Assembly (NCBI RefSeq): GCF_031180975.1 | Contig: NZ_JAPSLI010000010.1 | Coordinates: 62,001 to 126,000 of the forward strand | Direction: 5' to 3' | Source: Microbacterium sp. | Lineage (GTDB): Bacteria > Actinomycetota > Actinomycetes > Actinomycetales > Microbacteriaceae | Length of the DNA stretch: 64,000 nucleotides | Position numbers and translations under genes: made by a program | In this document: positions 15,546-25,028 of the stretch, piece after piece | Layout: every line of letters starts with the position of its first letter | Numbering within the stretch: position 1 is the stretch's first letter | Notes under the pieces: model-generated | What the model was told of the DNA's origin: nothing | Databases searched by the model: none | Seen by the model: the letters and a program-made list of their open reading frames with translations, nothing else

Positions 15546-16817
15546 GTGACCGAGACGTCACTCACCGGCGCGTCGCCGGCAACCGCCCCCGTGCGGCGCG
15601 TAGGGCCCGTGTTCATCACGGTCTACGCCCTCGCCCTGTTCGGCATCTGGATGTCGATCATGCTTCCCGCGTCGGTGACCATCGCGCTTCGCATCTCCGA
15701 GATCGATCCGGAGGGCAAGACGACCAGCTACTCCATTGCGTCCGGCGTCGGAACGCTCGTCGCGCTGCTCGCCAATCCGTTCTTCGGGCGGCTCAGCGAT
15801 CGCACCCGCAGCCGTTTCGGGCGCCGCCGTCCGTGGATCGTGGTCGGCCTGCTCGGCACGATGGGCGGTGCCCTCGTCATCGCCCTGAGCAGCTCCTTCC
15901 CGATGCTCCTGCTCGGCTGGATCATCATGCAGGCCTTCATCAACGCCTCCATCGCCGCCGCCCTCGCCGTCGTCGCCGACCGGGTGCCGGTCGCGCAGCA
16001 GGGCCTGGTAGGGGCGCTCTCCGGGATGGCCTCATCGGCATCGCTGGTCGTCGGCGTGTACTTCGTGCAGTGGTTCCCCACGAACATGCTCGCCCAGTTC
16101 GGGCTCCCCGTGCTGATCGCACTCGTTTTCTGCGGCATCCTGCTCTGGCTGCTGCGCGGCGACGACTCGCGAGACCTCACCCCGGCACCGTTCGGGGTCG
16201 CCGAGTTCTTCGGCAGCTTCTACGTCGACCCGCGCCGGTCGCCCGATTTCGCGAAGTTCCTGGTGACGATGTTCCTCGTCTCTTGCGGCATCGCCGTGGT
16301 CGGCACCTACACCGTGTACATCCTGCAGGACCGGGTCAACGTGACCGAGGAGGCGATCGGGGGCGTGATCACGCTCGCCTACGTCATCCCCGGCGTGCTT
16401 GCCACCGTGATCGCCCCGTTCATCGGATGGCTCAACGACCGCACCGGCCGCCGCAAGGTCCTGATGGGCGCCGCAGCCGTGCTCATCGCGCTGGGCACCA
16501 CGATGCTCTCCTTCACCACCGAGGTCACTCCCTACCTGCTCGCGGTCACCATCGCCACCGGCCTGGGGACGGGTGTGCTCTCCGGCACCTACATCGGCCT
16601 GGCGATCGCGACGATGAACGACCCGAGCTCCTCTGCCCGCGACCTCGGCGTGACGAACATCGCGTACACGCTGCCGTTCTCGATCATGCCGTTCGCGGCG
16701 CCGCTGCTGCTCGGCATCGGCGGTGGTCAGGCCAACTACCCGGCACTGCTGATCGCCGGCGCCGTCCTGTCGCTCGCGGGACTCGTCCCGCTCGCGTTCA
16801 TCAAGGCCACGAAGTAG
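15546..16817 (+). CDS. GPH/MFS-type glycoside symporter
   Basis: This 423-residue, 12-TM transporter has RLSDRTRSRFGRRRPWIVVG after TM2, typical of glycoside-pentoside-hexuronide cation symporters, and a second copy of the loop motif, WLNDRTGRRKVLMG, in the C-terminal half. It starts at GTG 15546, five bases after AAAGGAGA. It is first in the operon with the GH3 enzyme ten bases downstream, so it probably imports the glucoside that the GH3 enzyme hydrolyses in the cytoplasm. Confidence 0.87.
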   Translation: MTETSLTGASPATAPVRRVGPVFITVYALALFGIWMSIMLPASVTIALRISEIDPEGKTTSYSIASGVGTLVALLANPFFGRLSDRTRSRFGRRRPWIVVGLLGTMGGALVIALSSSFPMLLLGWIIMQAFINASIAAALAVVADRVPVAQQGLVGALSGMASSASLVVGVYFVQWFPTNMLAQFGLPVLIALVFCGILLWLLRGDDSRDLTPAPFGVAEFFGSFYVDPRRSPDFAKFLVTMFLVSCGIAVVGTYTVYILQDRVNVTEEAIGGVITLAYVIPGVLATVIAPFIGWLNDRTGRRKVLMGAAAVLIALGTTMLSFTTEVTPYLLAVTIATGLGTGVLSGTYIGLAIATMNDPSSSARDLGVTNIAYTLPFSIMPFAAPLLLGIGGGQANYPALLIAGAVLSLAGLVPLAFIKATK

Positions 16818-16827
16818 GAGGACCCGA

Positions 16828-18618
16828 ATGGCTGATTATCTCGACCCCGACCTTCCGATCCGTCAGCGCGTCGAGGACCTGCTGGGGCGGATGACCGTCG
16901 CCGAGAAGGCGGCGCTGATGTTCCATCCGTCGACGCAGCCCGGCGACGACACCGTCGCACGGGCGGTGGCCGAGGAGGACGTCGTCGCCCGTGGCATCTC
17001 GCACTTCAACGTGCTCGGCGGCGACGACTCCGCGGCCGTGGCGGCATGGCACAACACCCTGCAGGAGATGGCGGAGAGCACGCGGCTCGGCATCCCGGTG
17101 ACGCTGTCGTCCGACCCTCGCCACGGGTTCCGCGACAACCCGTTCACCGGGCAGGCTCTGGACAGCCTGTCGCGGTGGCCGGAGACAACGGGGATCGCGG
17201 CGATCGGCACAGTCGGGGCGGCACGCGCCTACGCCGACGCCATCCGCCGGGAGTTCCTGGCGATGGGCATCCGCGTGTACCTGGGTCCGATGGCCGACAT
17301 CTTCAGCGAGCCGCGCTGGTCGCGCGGCTTCGGCACCTGGGGCGAGGACCCGGCCCGGGTCGCCGAGCTCACGGTGGCGTTCATCGAGGCGCTGCGCGGC
17401 GGAGCCGCGCTCGGCCCGAAGTCGGTGGCGGCCGTCGTCAAGCACTTCCCCGGGGGCGGTCCGCAGCTGCGCGGTGACGACGCCCACGACCCCCGCTACC
17501 CTGAGCAGGTGTACCCCGGCGGGCAGCAGGAGCTGCACATCGAGCCGTTCATCAAGGCGTTCGCGGCCGGAGCCACCCAGGTGATGACCTACTACGGAAA
17601 GCCGGTCGGCACCGACTGGCCCGAGGTCGGCTTCGGCTTCAACGAGCCCGTGGTGAAGGGGATCCTGCGTCGGCGCCTGGGGTTCGACGGAATCGTCGTC
17701 ACAGACTGGAATCTTCTCGAGTCGACCCAGGTGGGCGGCATCGAGTTCGGCCCGAACGGCTGGGGCCTGGAGGACCGCACGCCCCTCGAGCGGACCCGCA
17801 TCGCGCTGGACGCGGGCGTCGACCAGTTCGGCGGCGACCGCAATCCGGCGTTGATCGAGGAGCTGGTCGACGCCGGTCAGATCGCCGAGGCTCGGCTGGA
17901 CGAGTCGGTGCGGCGCCTGCTGAGCGAGAAGTTCCGGCTCGGCGCGTTCGAGCACCGCCGTGTGGACGTCGAGTCGGCGCGGACGGTCTGTGGATCACCG
18001 GAGCTGCTCGAGGCCGGTCGGCAGGCGCAGCGCGAGTCCCTCGTGCTGCTCTCACGGAAGGATGCGGCGCCGATCCCGGCATCCGCTCGGCTTTTCCTGG
18101 ACGGGCTGTCCGCGGAGGGCGCGGACCTGCCGAACGAGATCGTGGACTCGCCCGCACTCGCGGACGCGATCATCGTGCGGCGCGACTGCCCGCACGAGCC
18201 GGGGCGAGGCTCGCTGGGCGACTTCTTCCGCGGCGGGTCGCTGGAGTTCACCGAGGGCACGATCGGCCTGCTGCGCGGCTACGCCGCGCACGCGCCGGTG
18301 CACATCGCGGTCTTCCTGGAGCGTCCGGCCGTGCTGGCGCCGCTGGCGGAGATCGCCACGACCCTGGTGGGCGACTTCGGCACCTCGGATGCCGTCGTGC
18401 TCGACGCCCTGACCGGCCGCGCGCCGTTCACGGGTACCCTTCCGTTCGATATCCCGTCGTCCATGGCGGCGGTGGAGGCCTCGCGGGAGGACGTGCCATT
18501 CGACTCGGCCGACCCGACGTTCCGCTTCGGGCACGGCATCCGCACCGAGGCCGTCGCTCGGGTCGGAGCGGTTCCCCACTCGCGCGGCGAGCGCGCCGAC
18601 GCGCAGGCAGGAGCATGA
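16828..18618 (+). CDS. Glycoside hydrolase family 3 (beta-glucosidase/xylosidase-like)
   Basis: This 596-residue protein has no signal peptide, so it is cytoplasmic. The N-terminal TIM-barrel domain contains RHGF (about residue 98), KHFPG (205-209) and the nucleophile segment GFDGIVVTDWN with Asp293. The C-terminal alpha/beta-sandwich domain is shorter than in long GH3 enzymes and ends in PTFRFGHGI. GH3 enzymes remove terminal beta-linked glucose, xylose or GlcNAc; beta-glucosidase is most likely given the partner symporter. AGGAGG precedes ATG 16828. Confidence 0.9.
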   Translation: MADYLDPDLPIRQRVEDLLGRMTVAEKAALMFHPSTQPGDDTVARAVAEEDVVARGISHFNVLGGDDSAAVAAWHNTLQEMAESTRLGIPVTLSSDPRHGFRDNPFTGQALDSLSRWPETTGIAAIGTVGAARAYADAIRREFLAMGIRVYLGPMADIFSEPRWSRGFGTWGEDPARVAELTVAFIEALRGGAALGPKSVAAVVKHFPGGGPQLRGDDAHDPRYPEQVYPGGQQELHIEPFIKAFAAGATQVMTYYGKPVGTDWPEVGFGFNEPVVKGILRRRLGFDGIVVTDWNLLESTQVGGIEFGPNGWGLEDRTPLERTRIALDAGVDQFGGDRNPALIEELVDAGQIAEARLDESVRRLLSEKFRLGAFEHRRVDVESARTVCGSPELLEAGRQAQRESLVLLSRKDAAPIPASARLFLDGLSAEGADLPNEIVDSPALADAIIVRRDCPHEPGRGSLGDFFRGGSLEFTEGTIGLLRGYAAHAPVHIAVFLERPAVLAPLAEIATTLVGDFGTSDAVVLDALTGRAPFTGTLPFDIPSSMAAVEASREDVPFDSADPTFRFGHGIRTEAVARVGAVPHSRGERADAQAGA

Positions 18619-18625
18619 TGGAGAA

Positions 18626-19426
18626 GTGGCCGTCCCTCTTGCAGACCTGACCCGGATGCCCGCCCCGCAGCGCGTGGAGGTGGGCGACGGCGTCGGACTC
18701 GCGACGTACTCCTGGGGCGACCCGGACGGCCCGGTCGTCCTGCTGGTGCACGGCTTCGCGTCGAGCGCTCGCGACAACTGGGTGCTCACCGGCTGGGTGC
18801 GGATGCTGGAGAAGGCCGGCTACCGGATCCTGGCCGTGGACCAGCGCGGGCACGGCGCCAGCGAGAAGCCGCACGACGCCGAGGGGTACACCGTGCGCAC
18901 GCTGGCATCGGACATCGAGTCGGTGCTCGACACGTTCCTCATCGACACCGCGTTCTACCTCGGCTATTCGCTCGGTGCGCGCGTGGGCTGGCAGGTGGCG
19001 CGCAACCTCGGCGAGCGCATCCCGCGCGCGGTGCTCGGCGGAGTGCCCGACGGCACGCCGCTGGCGCGCCTCGACATCGAACAGGTGCGCCGCTACATCG
19101 CCGACGGCACCCCGGTGACCGACGGGCCGACCAAGAACTACATCGCCCTCACCGAGCGCGTCCCCGGCAACGACCTCGAGGCGCTGCTCGCGCTGGCGCG
19201 TGGCATGCGGGCGTCGCGCTCCATCGATCCGGACCCCTCGACCGCTCCGACCCAGCCGGTGCTGTTCGCGACCGGCAGCGAGGATGCCGTGATCGAGGGC
19301 TCCCGGCGCCTCGCCGAGGCGGCGCCGCAGGCGCGCTTCCTCGAGATCCCCGGCCGGCACCACTTCAACGCGCCCGGATCCCGGGTGTTCCGCGAGGCGG
19401 CGCTGGAGTTCCTGCAGGAGGCGTGA
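18626..19426 (+). CDS. Alpha/beta-hydrolase
   Basis: This 266-residue alpha/beta-hydrolase has the oxyanion text LLVHGFASSARDNW, DQRGHGASEKP, the nucleophile elbow GYSLGAR with the catalytic Ser, and the C-terminal GRHHFN with the catalytic His. It begins eight bases after the GH3 stop, so it belongs to the glucoside operon; it may remove an acyl ester from an imported glycoside. GTG 18626 was used; ATG 18656 is an alternative ten codons in. Confidence 0.85.
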   Translation: MAVPLADLTRMPAPQRVEVGDGVGLATYSWGDPDGPVVLLVHGFASSARDNWVLTGWVRMLEKAGYRILAVDQRGHGASEKPHDAEGYTVRTLASDIESVLDTFLIDTAFYLGYSLGARVGWQVARNLGERIPRAVLGGVPDGTPLARLDIEQVRRYIADGTPVTDGPTKNYIALTERVPGNDLEALLALARGMRASRSIDPDPSTAPTQPVLFATGSEDAVIEGSRRLAEAAPQARFLEIPGRHHFNAPGSRVFREAALEFLQEA

Positions 19427-19435
19427 CGCGGGCGA

Positions 19436-20053
19436 CTACTCCTGGAGCGGGACGAAGCTGTACAGGCCGTCGTCGCGCCGCACGCGCAGGTTCTCGCCGC
19501 GCCGGTCGACGACCGTCATGACACCGGCGACGGGGACGACCATCCGCCCGCCCTCGGCGAGCTGCGCGGCGAGCTCCGACGGCAGGCTGGTCGCCGCCGC
19601 GGATACCAGGATGCGGTCGAAGGGCGCCTCGTCCGGCAGCCCACGGGCGCCCGCAGTGGCCTGCCGGATCTCGGGGCGCGGGGCTCCGGCATCCGCGAGG
19701 GCGACCGACCACGCCTCGGCCAGCCGCTCCCGGCCGAACCGGACGAGCTCGGGGACGATCTCCACTCCGATGACCGTGCCCTCCGGGCCGGCGAGCACGG
19801 CGAGGATCGCGGTGGTCCAGCCCGAACCGCTGCCGACGTCGAGCACGCGGGCTCCGTCGTGCACCTTCAACAGCTGCAGCATCCGCTCGACGGTCGACGG
19901 CTGGGAGTTGGTGGCGTCCCACCCGATCATCACAGGGCGATCGGCGCCGGCGAGGTGACGCACCTCGCGCGGGAGGAAGAGCGGCCGCGAGGCGGCGTGC
20001 ATGGCCGCGCGCACGCGGGCCACAGTCTCGGGGGCGACGTGGATGCCGGCCAT
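19436..20053 (-). CDS. Protein-L-isoaspartate O-methyltransferase family protein
   Basis: This 205-residue SAM-dependent methyltransferase is of the PCMT type: FLPREVRHLAG, NSQPSTVERML (the substrate-side motif) and the SAM-binding VLDVGSGSGWTTAILA. These enzymes methylate damaged isoaspartyl residues to start their repair. Length fits the family. It is convergent with the hydrolase gene with only nine bases between them. ATG 20053 is preceded by no strong ribosome site. Confidence 0.87.
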   Translation of the reverse strand: MAGIHVAPETVARVRAAMHAASRPLFLPREVRHLAGADRPVMIGWDATNSQPSTVERMLQLLKVHDGARVLDVGSGSGWTTAILAVLAGPEGTVIGVEIVPELVRFGRERLAEAWSVALADAGAPRPEIRQATAGARGLPDEAPFDRILVSAAATSLPSELAAQLAEGGRMVVPVAGVMTVVDRRGENLRVRRDDGLYSFVPLQE

Positions 20054-20128
20054 GGCATCGAGCGTACGCGCGTTCCAGGTCCGCGGCGCCGTCCACGGCT
20101 AGGCTCGGGCGCAGATCAGGGGGTGCGC

Positions 20129-20737
20129 GTGAAGGTCGATCCGAAGAAGGAGATCGCGGCCTACCGCGCAGCGCGCGGGCGGTTCGACGTGATCACCGTG
20201 CCGCCGCTGCAGTATCTGATGATCGACGGCCGCGGCGACCCGAACACCGCGCCGTCGTACGCCGATGCGCTCGCCTCGATCTACCCGGCGGCGTATGCGC
20301 TGAAATTCCTCAGCAAACGGGAGCTGGGCCGTGACTACGTCGTGCCTCCGTTGGAGGCGCTGTGGTGGGCCGACGACATGGACGCCTTCACGACGGCGCG
20401 CGACAAGTCGCAATGGCACTGGACCGTGATGATCCTCACGCCGGACTGGCTGTCGGCGACGCAGCTGGATGCCGTGCGCGACGGCATCCGCGCCAAGGGC
20501 GGCACACCCCGCCTTGACGAGGTGCGTCTGGAGCGACTCGACGAGGGCCGCTGCGTGCAGATCCTGCACGTCGGGCCGTACGACGCCGAGGCGGAGACGC
20601 TCGACCGGATGCACCACGAGTTCATCCCCGCGCAGGGACTGCGGATGACGGGGCGGCACCACGAGATCTACCTCAGCGACGCGCGGCGGACGGCGCCGGA
20701 GAAGCTGCGCACGATCCTGCGGCAGCCGGTCGCGTGA
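20129..20737 (+). CDS. GyrI-like small-molecule-binding protein
   Basis: This 202-residue protein has the GyrI-like/SHS2 fold text: FDVITVPPLQYLMIDGRGDPN, ALKFLSKRELGRDYVVPPLEALWW and LHVGPYDAEAETLDRMHHEF. The fold binds small hydrophobic ligands and occurs alone or fused to AraC/MerR regulators; this copy is stand-alone. AGGGGG (20118-20123) lies five bases before GTG 20129, which decides the start over the in-frame GTG at 20123. Confidence 0.82.
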   Translation: MKVDPKKEIAAYRAARGRFDVITVPPLQYLMIDGRGDPNTAPSYADALASIYPAAYALKFLSKRELGRDYVVPPLEALWWADDMDAFTTARDKSQWHWTVMILTPDWLSATQLDAVRDGIRAKGGTPRLDEVRLERLDEGRCVQILHVGPYDAEAETLDRMHHEFIPAQGLRMTGRHHEIYLSDARRTAPEKLRTILRQPVA

Positions 20738-20774
20738 CCCGCGTGCCCGCACCGGTGGCGGTTAGCCTGGAGCG

Positions 20775-21128
20775 ATGACGCCGCCGGCACGCCGAGGTCC
20801 GCTCACCAGGGCCCTGACCACCGCGGCGCTGGCGAGCTACACGGCGAACACGATGTTCGGCACCGCGGTCGCCGCCCGCCTGATCGACACCCGACGGATC
20901 CGCTGGGTGCACCACGCCCTGTTCGTCGCCACGTCGACGCTCGGAGCGCTGGCGCTGCTCGCGGCGGTCGTCGAGCGACGCGCCGCCGCCTTCGCGCTCG
21001 CTGCCGCGGTCGTGCCGCTGTCCGTGCTGCCGCGCACGGCCAGACGCACCTGGCGGCACGCCGCCGTCGCGCTGGCGGCCGCGCCCTCGTTCGTGGTCGC
21101 CGCCGCACTGGCCCGGAGGGAGAGCTGA
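20775..21128 (+). CDS. Small membrane protein coupled to a nitroreductase
   Basis: This 117-residue protein has about four hydrophobic segments and a basic N-terminus, unknown family. Its TGA shares a base with the ATG of the nitroreductase gene (TGATG, 21126-21130), so the two are translated together. The membrane protein might anchor or serve the redox enzyme, but this is only contextual. Confidence 0.7.
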   Translation: MTPPARRGPLTRALTTAALASYTANTMFGTAVAARLIDTRRIRWVHHALFVATSTLGALALLAAVVERRAAAFALAAAVVPLSVLPRTARRTWRHAAVALAAAPSFVVAAALARRES

Positions 21129-21943
21129 TGGAGTTCCTGGATGTCATCCGCCGACGCAAGACCACGAACGGGCCGTTCCTGCCCGACCCGGTGAGTGAGG
21201 AGCACCAGCGCCTGCTCATGGAGGTCGCCGGGCGCGCGCCGTCGCAGCTGAACAGCCAGCCGTGGCGCTTCGTGATCGTCGAGGAGCGCGACACGATCGA
21301 GCAGATAGCGCGCATCAGTGGCGAGAGCATGACCGAGGCGATGTCGAATGGCACGTTCTTCGAGCGGTACAAGCCGTACTTCCGCTTCAGCAAGCAGGAG
21401 ATGGAGCGTCGCCGCGACGGGATGCTGTTCGACCGCCTGCCCGCGCCGCTGCGACCGTTCACGGGTCAGGTGTTCACGTCGCGCGGACAGAAGCTCATGA
21501 ACGCGTTGCGCATCCCGCAGACCCTCGGCGACGAGAACCGCAGGCTCGTGGCGGGTTCGCCGCTGCTGCTCGGGGTCATGCTCGACCGGTCGGAGTACCG
21601 CCCGGGCGAGCTGTCGGCGTTCTACTCCGTGTTCAGCATGGGCGCCGCCATGGAGAACATCTGGCTGACGACGGTCGAGCTCGGGATGGGCATCCAGTTC
21701 ATCTCGTTCCCGATGGAGGTGCCGGGCCGATGGGCCGAGATCGAACGGCTTCTCGAGGTGCCGCCCGAGCTCGAGCTGATGGCGGTGTACCGGCTCGGAT
21801 ACGTGCCGGCCGAGCAGCGTCGGCCGGCCATCGACTGGACCAGCAGCGAGCGCAAGCTACCGTCGCAGTACGTGTTCCGCGGCACCTGCGCCACCCCGCA
21901 GCAGGGCTGGGACGAGCCCGCCCCGCCACCGGCATCCGGCTGA
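21128..21943 (+). CDS. Nitroreductase-family flavoprotein
   Basis: This 271-residue protein has nitroreductase family features: [21 protein letters not shown] (the usual RRSxR-type FMN start, here RRKT), [17 protein letters not shown] (FMN contact), [19 protein letters not shown] and [11 protein letters not shown]. It should bind FMN and reduce nitro, quinone or enone compounds with NAD(P)H. It is somewhat longer than the typical family length because of an inserted helical segment at about residues 60-120. Confidence 0.88.
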   Translation: MEFLDVIRRRKTTNGPFLPDPVSEEHQRLLMEVAGRAPSQLNSQPWRFVIVEERDTIEQIARISGESMTEAMSNGTFFERYKPYFRFSKQEMERRRDGMLFDRLPAPLRPFTGQVFTSRGQKLMNALRIPQTLGDENRRLVAGSPLLLGVMLDRSEYRPGELSAFYSVFSMGAAMENIWLTTVELGMGIQFISFPMEVPGRWAEIERLLEVPPELELMAVYRLGYVPAEQRRPAIDWTSSERKLPSQYVFRGTCATPQQGWDEPAPPPASG

Positions 21944-21994
21944 GCGCACTAGCCTGATCTCTGACCGCCGCGTCCGGACGGCTCGAGGAGGGCG

Positions 21995-22900
21995 ATGTTC
22001 GACAGTCCGCTCTCCGCCTCGGCGTACGAGGTGCTCGGCGTCGCGCCGGACGCCGCCGACGACGACCTGCGCCGCGCCTACCGGTTGCGGCTGCGCGAGA
22101 CGCATCCCGACACCGGTGGCGACGCGGCGCTGTTCATCCGGGTGCAGCGGGCGTGGGAGCTGGTCGGCACCCCGGAGGGCCGCGCCGCGTACGACCGGGG
22201 TCGCGCCGAGCCGCACTGGGCGGCGAGCGCAGCGGCGGCGCGCACCGGCACGCGTCCGCGCGCACAGATGCACGGACGGCCCGGAGGCTGGCGACGCCGC
22301 CGCTACCTGGACCTGCTCGCGGCACACCTTGGGCATGCGGTGACGGCCGCCGAGGCGTACGACCCGGCGGTGGTGCGGCAGGCGCCGTGGGAGGCGCGGC
22401 GGATGCTGGCCGACGCGCTGGCCGAGGAGGCGACGGCGCTCGCGGTGCAGGAGCTCGGCATGGGCTTCACCGCCTGGCACGCGGTCGCGGCCGGGGCGGG
22501 TGAGGATGCCGAGGTGCTCGACCACGTCGTGCTCAGCCCGTCCGGCCTGTACGCGCTGACCTCGGAGGACTTCGGGGAGTCGGTGCGGTTCCGTCAGGGC
22601 GAGGTGATCGGTCGGACCGTCGGCGGCAGCACACCGGTCGCGGACCTGCTGCGGCGGATGCGGTTCGTGGCTCGCGCCGCGCGGGTGCGGTTCGGCGGGG
22701 CGATCCTGATCCTCCCGGACGACCATCTCGACGTGCCCGCGACCACGCTCGGGTCGGTGCGCGGCGTGCCGGTGGCGGTCGTGCGGCGCAGCGCGCTGCG
22801 GACGGTGCTGCGCTCCGGCATCCCCGGCGCTCGGCCGATCGGCGGCAACGAGCTGTACGACGTGCGCACCAGGATGCAGCACACCGCGCGCCTCGTCTGA
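21995..22900 (+). CDS. DnaJ-domain protein with a NERD-like C-terminal region
   Basis: This 301-residue protein begins with a J domain (residues about 8-65) holding the HPD tripeptide at 37-39 that activates Hsp70. No Gly/Phe or zinc region follows. Residues about 165-270 read LDHVVLSPSGLYALTSEDFG and KK-free beta strands that resemble a NERD domain (the DHVVVGPSGV core), but the acidic-Lys pair of active NERD nucleases is not evident. It is probably a specialised co-chaperone. GAGGAGG precedes ATG 21995. Confidence 0.7.
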   Translation: MFDSPLSASAYEVLGVAPDAADDDLRRAYRLRLRETHPDTGGDAALFIRVQRAWELVGTPEGRAAYDRGRAEPHWAASAAAARTGTRPRAQMHGRPGGWRRRRYLDLLAAHLGHAVTAAEAYDPAVVRQAPWEARRMLADALAEEATALAVQELGMGFTAWHAVAAGAGEDAEVLDHVVLSPSGLYALTSEDFGESVRFRQGEVIGRTVGGSTPVADLLRRMRFVARAARVRFGGAILILPDDHLDVPATTLGSVRGVPVAVVRRSALRTVLRSGIPGARPIGGNELYDVRTRMQHTARLV

Positions 22901-22928
22901 CCGGCACGACCCGGAGTAGCGTGGCCTG

Positions 22929-23585
22929 GTGGACCTTCCCGACCCGCTGCCCGACCACCCGGCCCCGGACAACCCGCAGGGCAAGCTGGTGCTGCTCCGG
23001 CACGGCGAAACGGAATGGTCGCGCACCGGCCGGCACACGGGGCGCACCGACATCCCACTCACCGCGCGCGGCGAGGATCTGGCGCGGGCCGCGGGCGAGC
23101 TGGTGCGCGACTACGACTTCGGGTTGGTGCTGAGTTCGCCGCTGCAGCGCGCCCGACGCACCGCCGAACTGGCCGGGCTCGACGCCGGTGTCGACCCGCT
23201 GCTCGTGGAGTGGGACTACGGCGGGTACGAGGGCCGCACGACCAGCGAGATCCGCGCCGAGCTCGGCTACAACTGGAGCGCATTCACGCACGGCGTGGTG
23301 CGGGGGGACACACCCGGCGAGACGGTCGAGGAGGTGGCTGCGCGCGCCTCACGGGTGCTCACCCGTGTGCTGCCTGCCATGGCGGAGGGAGATGTGGCGC
23401 TGATCGCGCACGGACACTACTTGCGCATCCTCACCGCGGTGTTCCTGCGCCAGGCTCCCCGGTTCGGCGCCATGATCACGTTGGATGCCGGGTCGGTGTC
23501 CGTACTGGGCTTCTACCGGGAGCAGCCGGCGATCCTCGCGTGGAACCACGGCCCCCGCCTGCCGCTTAAGCCGTCGGAGTCCTGA
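22929..23585 (+). CDS. Histidine phosphatase (phosphoglycerate-mutase-like)
   Basis: This 218-residue protein has the catalytic LLRHGETEWS (His phosphorylated in catalysis), SSPLQRARRTAEL, WDYGGYEGRT and the second His in IAHGHYLR. This is the broad-specificity acid phosphatase branch of the family, not a glycolytic mutase, judging by length and the region after the RHG motif. It starts at GTG 22929. The substrate is unknown. Confidence 0.88.
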   Translation: MDLPDPLPDHPAPDNPQGKLVLLRHGETEWSRTGRHTGRTDIPLTARGEDLARAAGELVRDYDFGLVLSSPLQRARRTAELAGLDAGVDPLLVEWDYGGYEGRTTSEIRAELGYNWSAFTHGVVRGDTPGETVEEVAARASRVLTRVLPAMAEGDVALIAHGHYLRILTAVFLRQAPRFGAMITLDAGSVSVLGFYREQPAILAWNHGPRLPLKPSES

Positions 23586-23657
23586 GGCAGGCCGTCGGTG
23601 TGACGACGCTCGGCCCGGCATCGACATCGCCGTTCTCCTGGCCCTACTGTCGCAGGT

Positions 23658-25019
23658 ATGGACAGCACGTTGGCGTGTCTCACGGCGTGGATGCCGGCGC
23701 AGCGCTGGTACTCCGCGAAGGGCAGGGAGCCACAGCTGCGGCTGGTGGCCGCCTGGAGCCTGCCCGATCCGTTCGCGCAGACCGGGCAGCGCGCGGTGAT
23801 CACCACGCTGCTGGTCGCCGACGAGGGTGCCCATCCCGTCGTGCTGTATCAGGTGCCCGTGGTGGCACGGCCCACCTCCACCGTGGATCCCGGGAGCGCG
23901 CACGTGGTGGGCAGCCCCGAGCCGGGTACGACGCTGTTGGACGGCCCGTTCGACCCCGCCTACGCCGAGGCGCTGCTGCGGCTGGTGACGCGGGGCGGCG
24001 AGGGCGCGGGTGAGCGGGCGACGGCGCGCGGGGTTCCGGCATCCGCTCCGCCCGAAGCGACCTACGAGGCGGCGGTGCTCGACGGCGAACAGTCGAACAC
24101 GTCGATCGTGTACCGGGACGGCGCGGGCGTGCGGCCGATCATCTGCAAGGTGTTCCGGCAGCTGCATCCGGGGGTGAATCCCGACATCGAGCTGCAGACG
24201 GCGCTGGCCGCCTCAGGATCGCAGCACGTCCCGGGCGCGGTCGGGTCGGTGGCGGGCAGCTGGCCGCATCCGCAGACCGGCGAGGTGGTCGAGGGTTCGC
24301 TCGCGTTCGCGCAGGAGTTCCTTCCCGGCGTCGAGGACGCCTGGCGCGTCGCTCTGCGGGCCGCCGCCGGCGGGGAGGACTTCACGCAGCGCGCCCACGA
24401 CCTGGGCACCGCGACCGCGGAGGTGCACGTGTCGCTCGCGGAGCTGTTCGGGTCGACGCCCACGACCGACGCAGAGCGTGCCGCGATCGCCGCGACGTGG
24501 CAGCGGCGGCTGTCGATCGCGGCCGAGGAGGTGCCTTCTCTGGGCGGGGTGCGGGATGCCATCGACGCGGTGTACGCCCACGCGATGGACTGCACCTGGC
24601 CGAGCCTGCAGCGCGTGCACGGGGATTACCACCTCGGGCAGGTGATCCTCATGCCCGGCCGCGGCTGGGTGCTGCTCGATTTCGAGGGCGAACCCATGCG
24701 GCCCATGGAGGAGCGCGCACTGCCAGATCTCGCCGTCCGCGACATCGCCGGCGCGCTGCGGTCGTTCGACTACATCGCCGGCACTCTCGAACTGGATTTG
24801 CCCGAACTGTCCATCGCCGCGCTGCGGGCTTGGGTGGATGCCGCCCGCGCGGCCTTCCTCGCCGGGTACGCGAAGGCGTCGGGGTCGGATCTGGGCGCGC
24901 AGCAACCGCTGCTCGACGCGCTGGAGCTGGACAAGGCCGTCTACGAGGCGATCTACGAATCGCGCAACCGGCCGGAATGGATCGGCATCCCGCTGCAGGC
25001 GATACAGCGGCTGGTGTGA
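23658..25019 (+). CDS. Maltokinase / trehalose-pathway phosphotransferase
   Basis: This 453-residue protein is like actinobacterial maltokinase (Mak/Pep2): an N-terminal cap domain beginning WMPAQRWYSAKGR, then a kinase lobe with VHGDYHLGQVIL (catalytic Asp323) and LLDFEGEPMRPMEER (metal-binding Asp341). The known enzyme phosphorylates maltose with ATP to maltose-1-phosphate, which GlgE polymerises into alpha-glucan. TreS and GlgE are not in the window, so the pathway link rests on family knowledge. It stands alone on the plus strand. Confidence 0.85.
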   Translation: MDSTLACLTAWMPAQRWYSAKGREPQLRLVAAWSLPDPFAQTGQRAVITTLLVADEGAHPVVLYQVPVVARPTSTVDPGSAHVVGSPEPGTTLLDGPFDPAYAEALLRLVTRGGEGAGERATARGVPASAPPEATYEAAVLDGEQSNTSIVYRDGAGVRPIICKVFRQLHPGVNPDIELQTALAASGSQHVPGAVGSVAGSWPHPQTGEVVEGSLAFAQEFLPGVEDAWRVALRAAAGGEDFTQRAHDLGTATAEVHVSLAELFGSTPTTDAERAAIAATWQRRLSIAAEEVPSLGGVRDAIDAVYAHAMDCTWPSLQRVHGDYHLGQVILMPGRGWVLLDFEGEPMRPMEERALPDLAVRDIAGALRSFDYIAGTLELDLPELSIAALRAWVDAARAAFLAGYAKASGSDLGAQQPLLDALELDKAVYEAIYESRNRPEWIGIPLQAIQRLV

Positions 25020-25028
25020 GGCGGCTCG

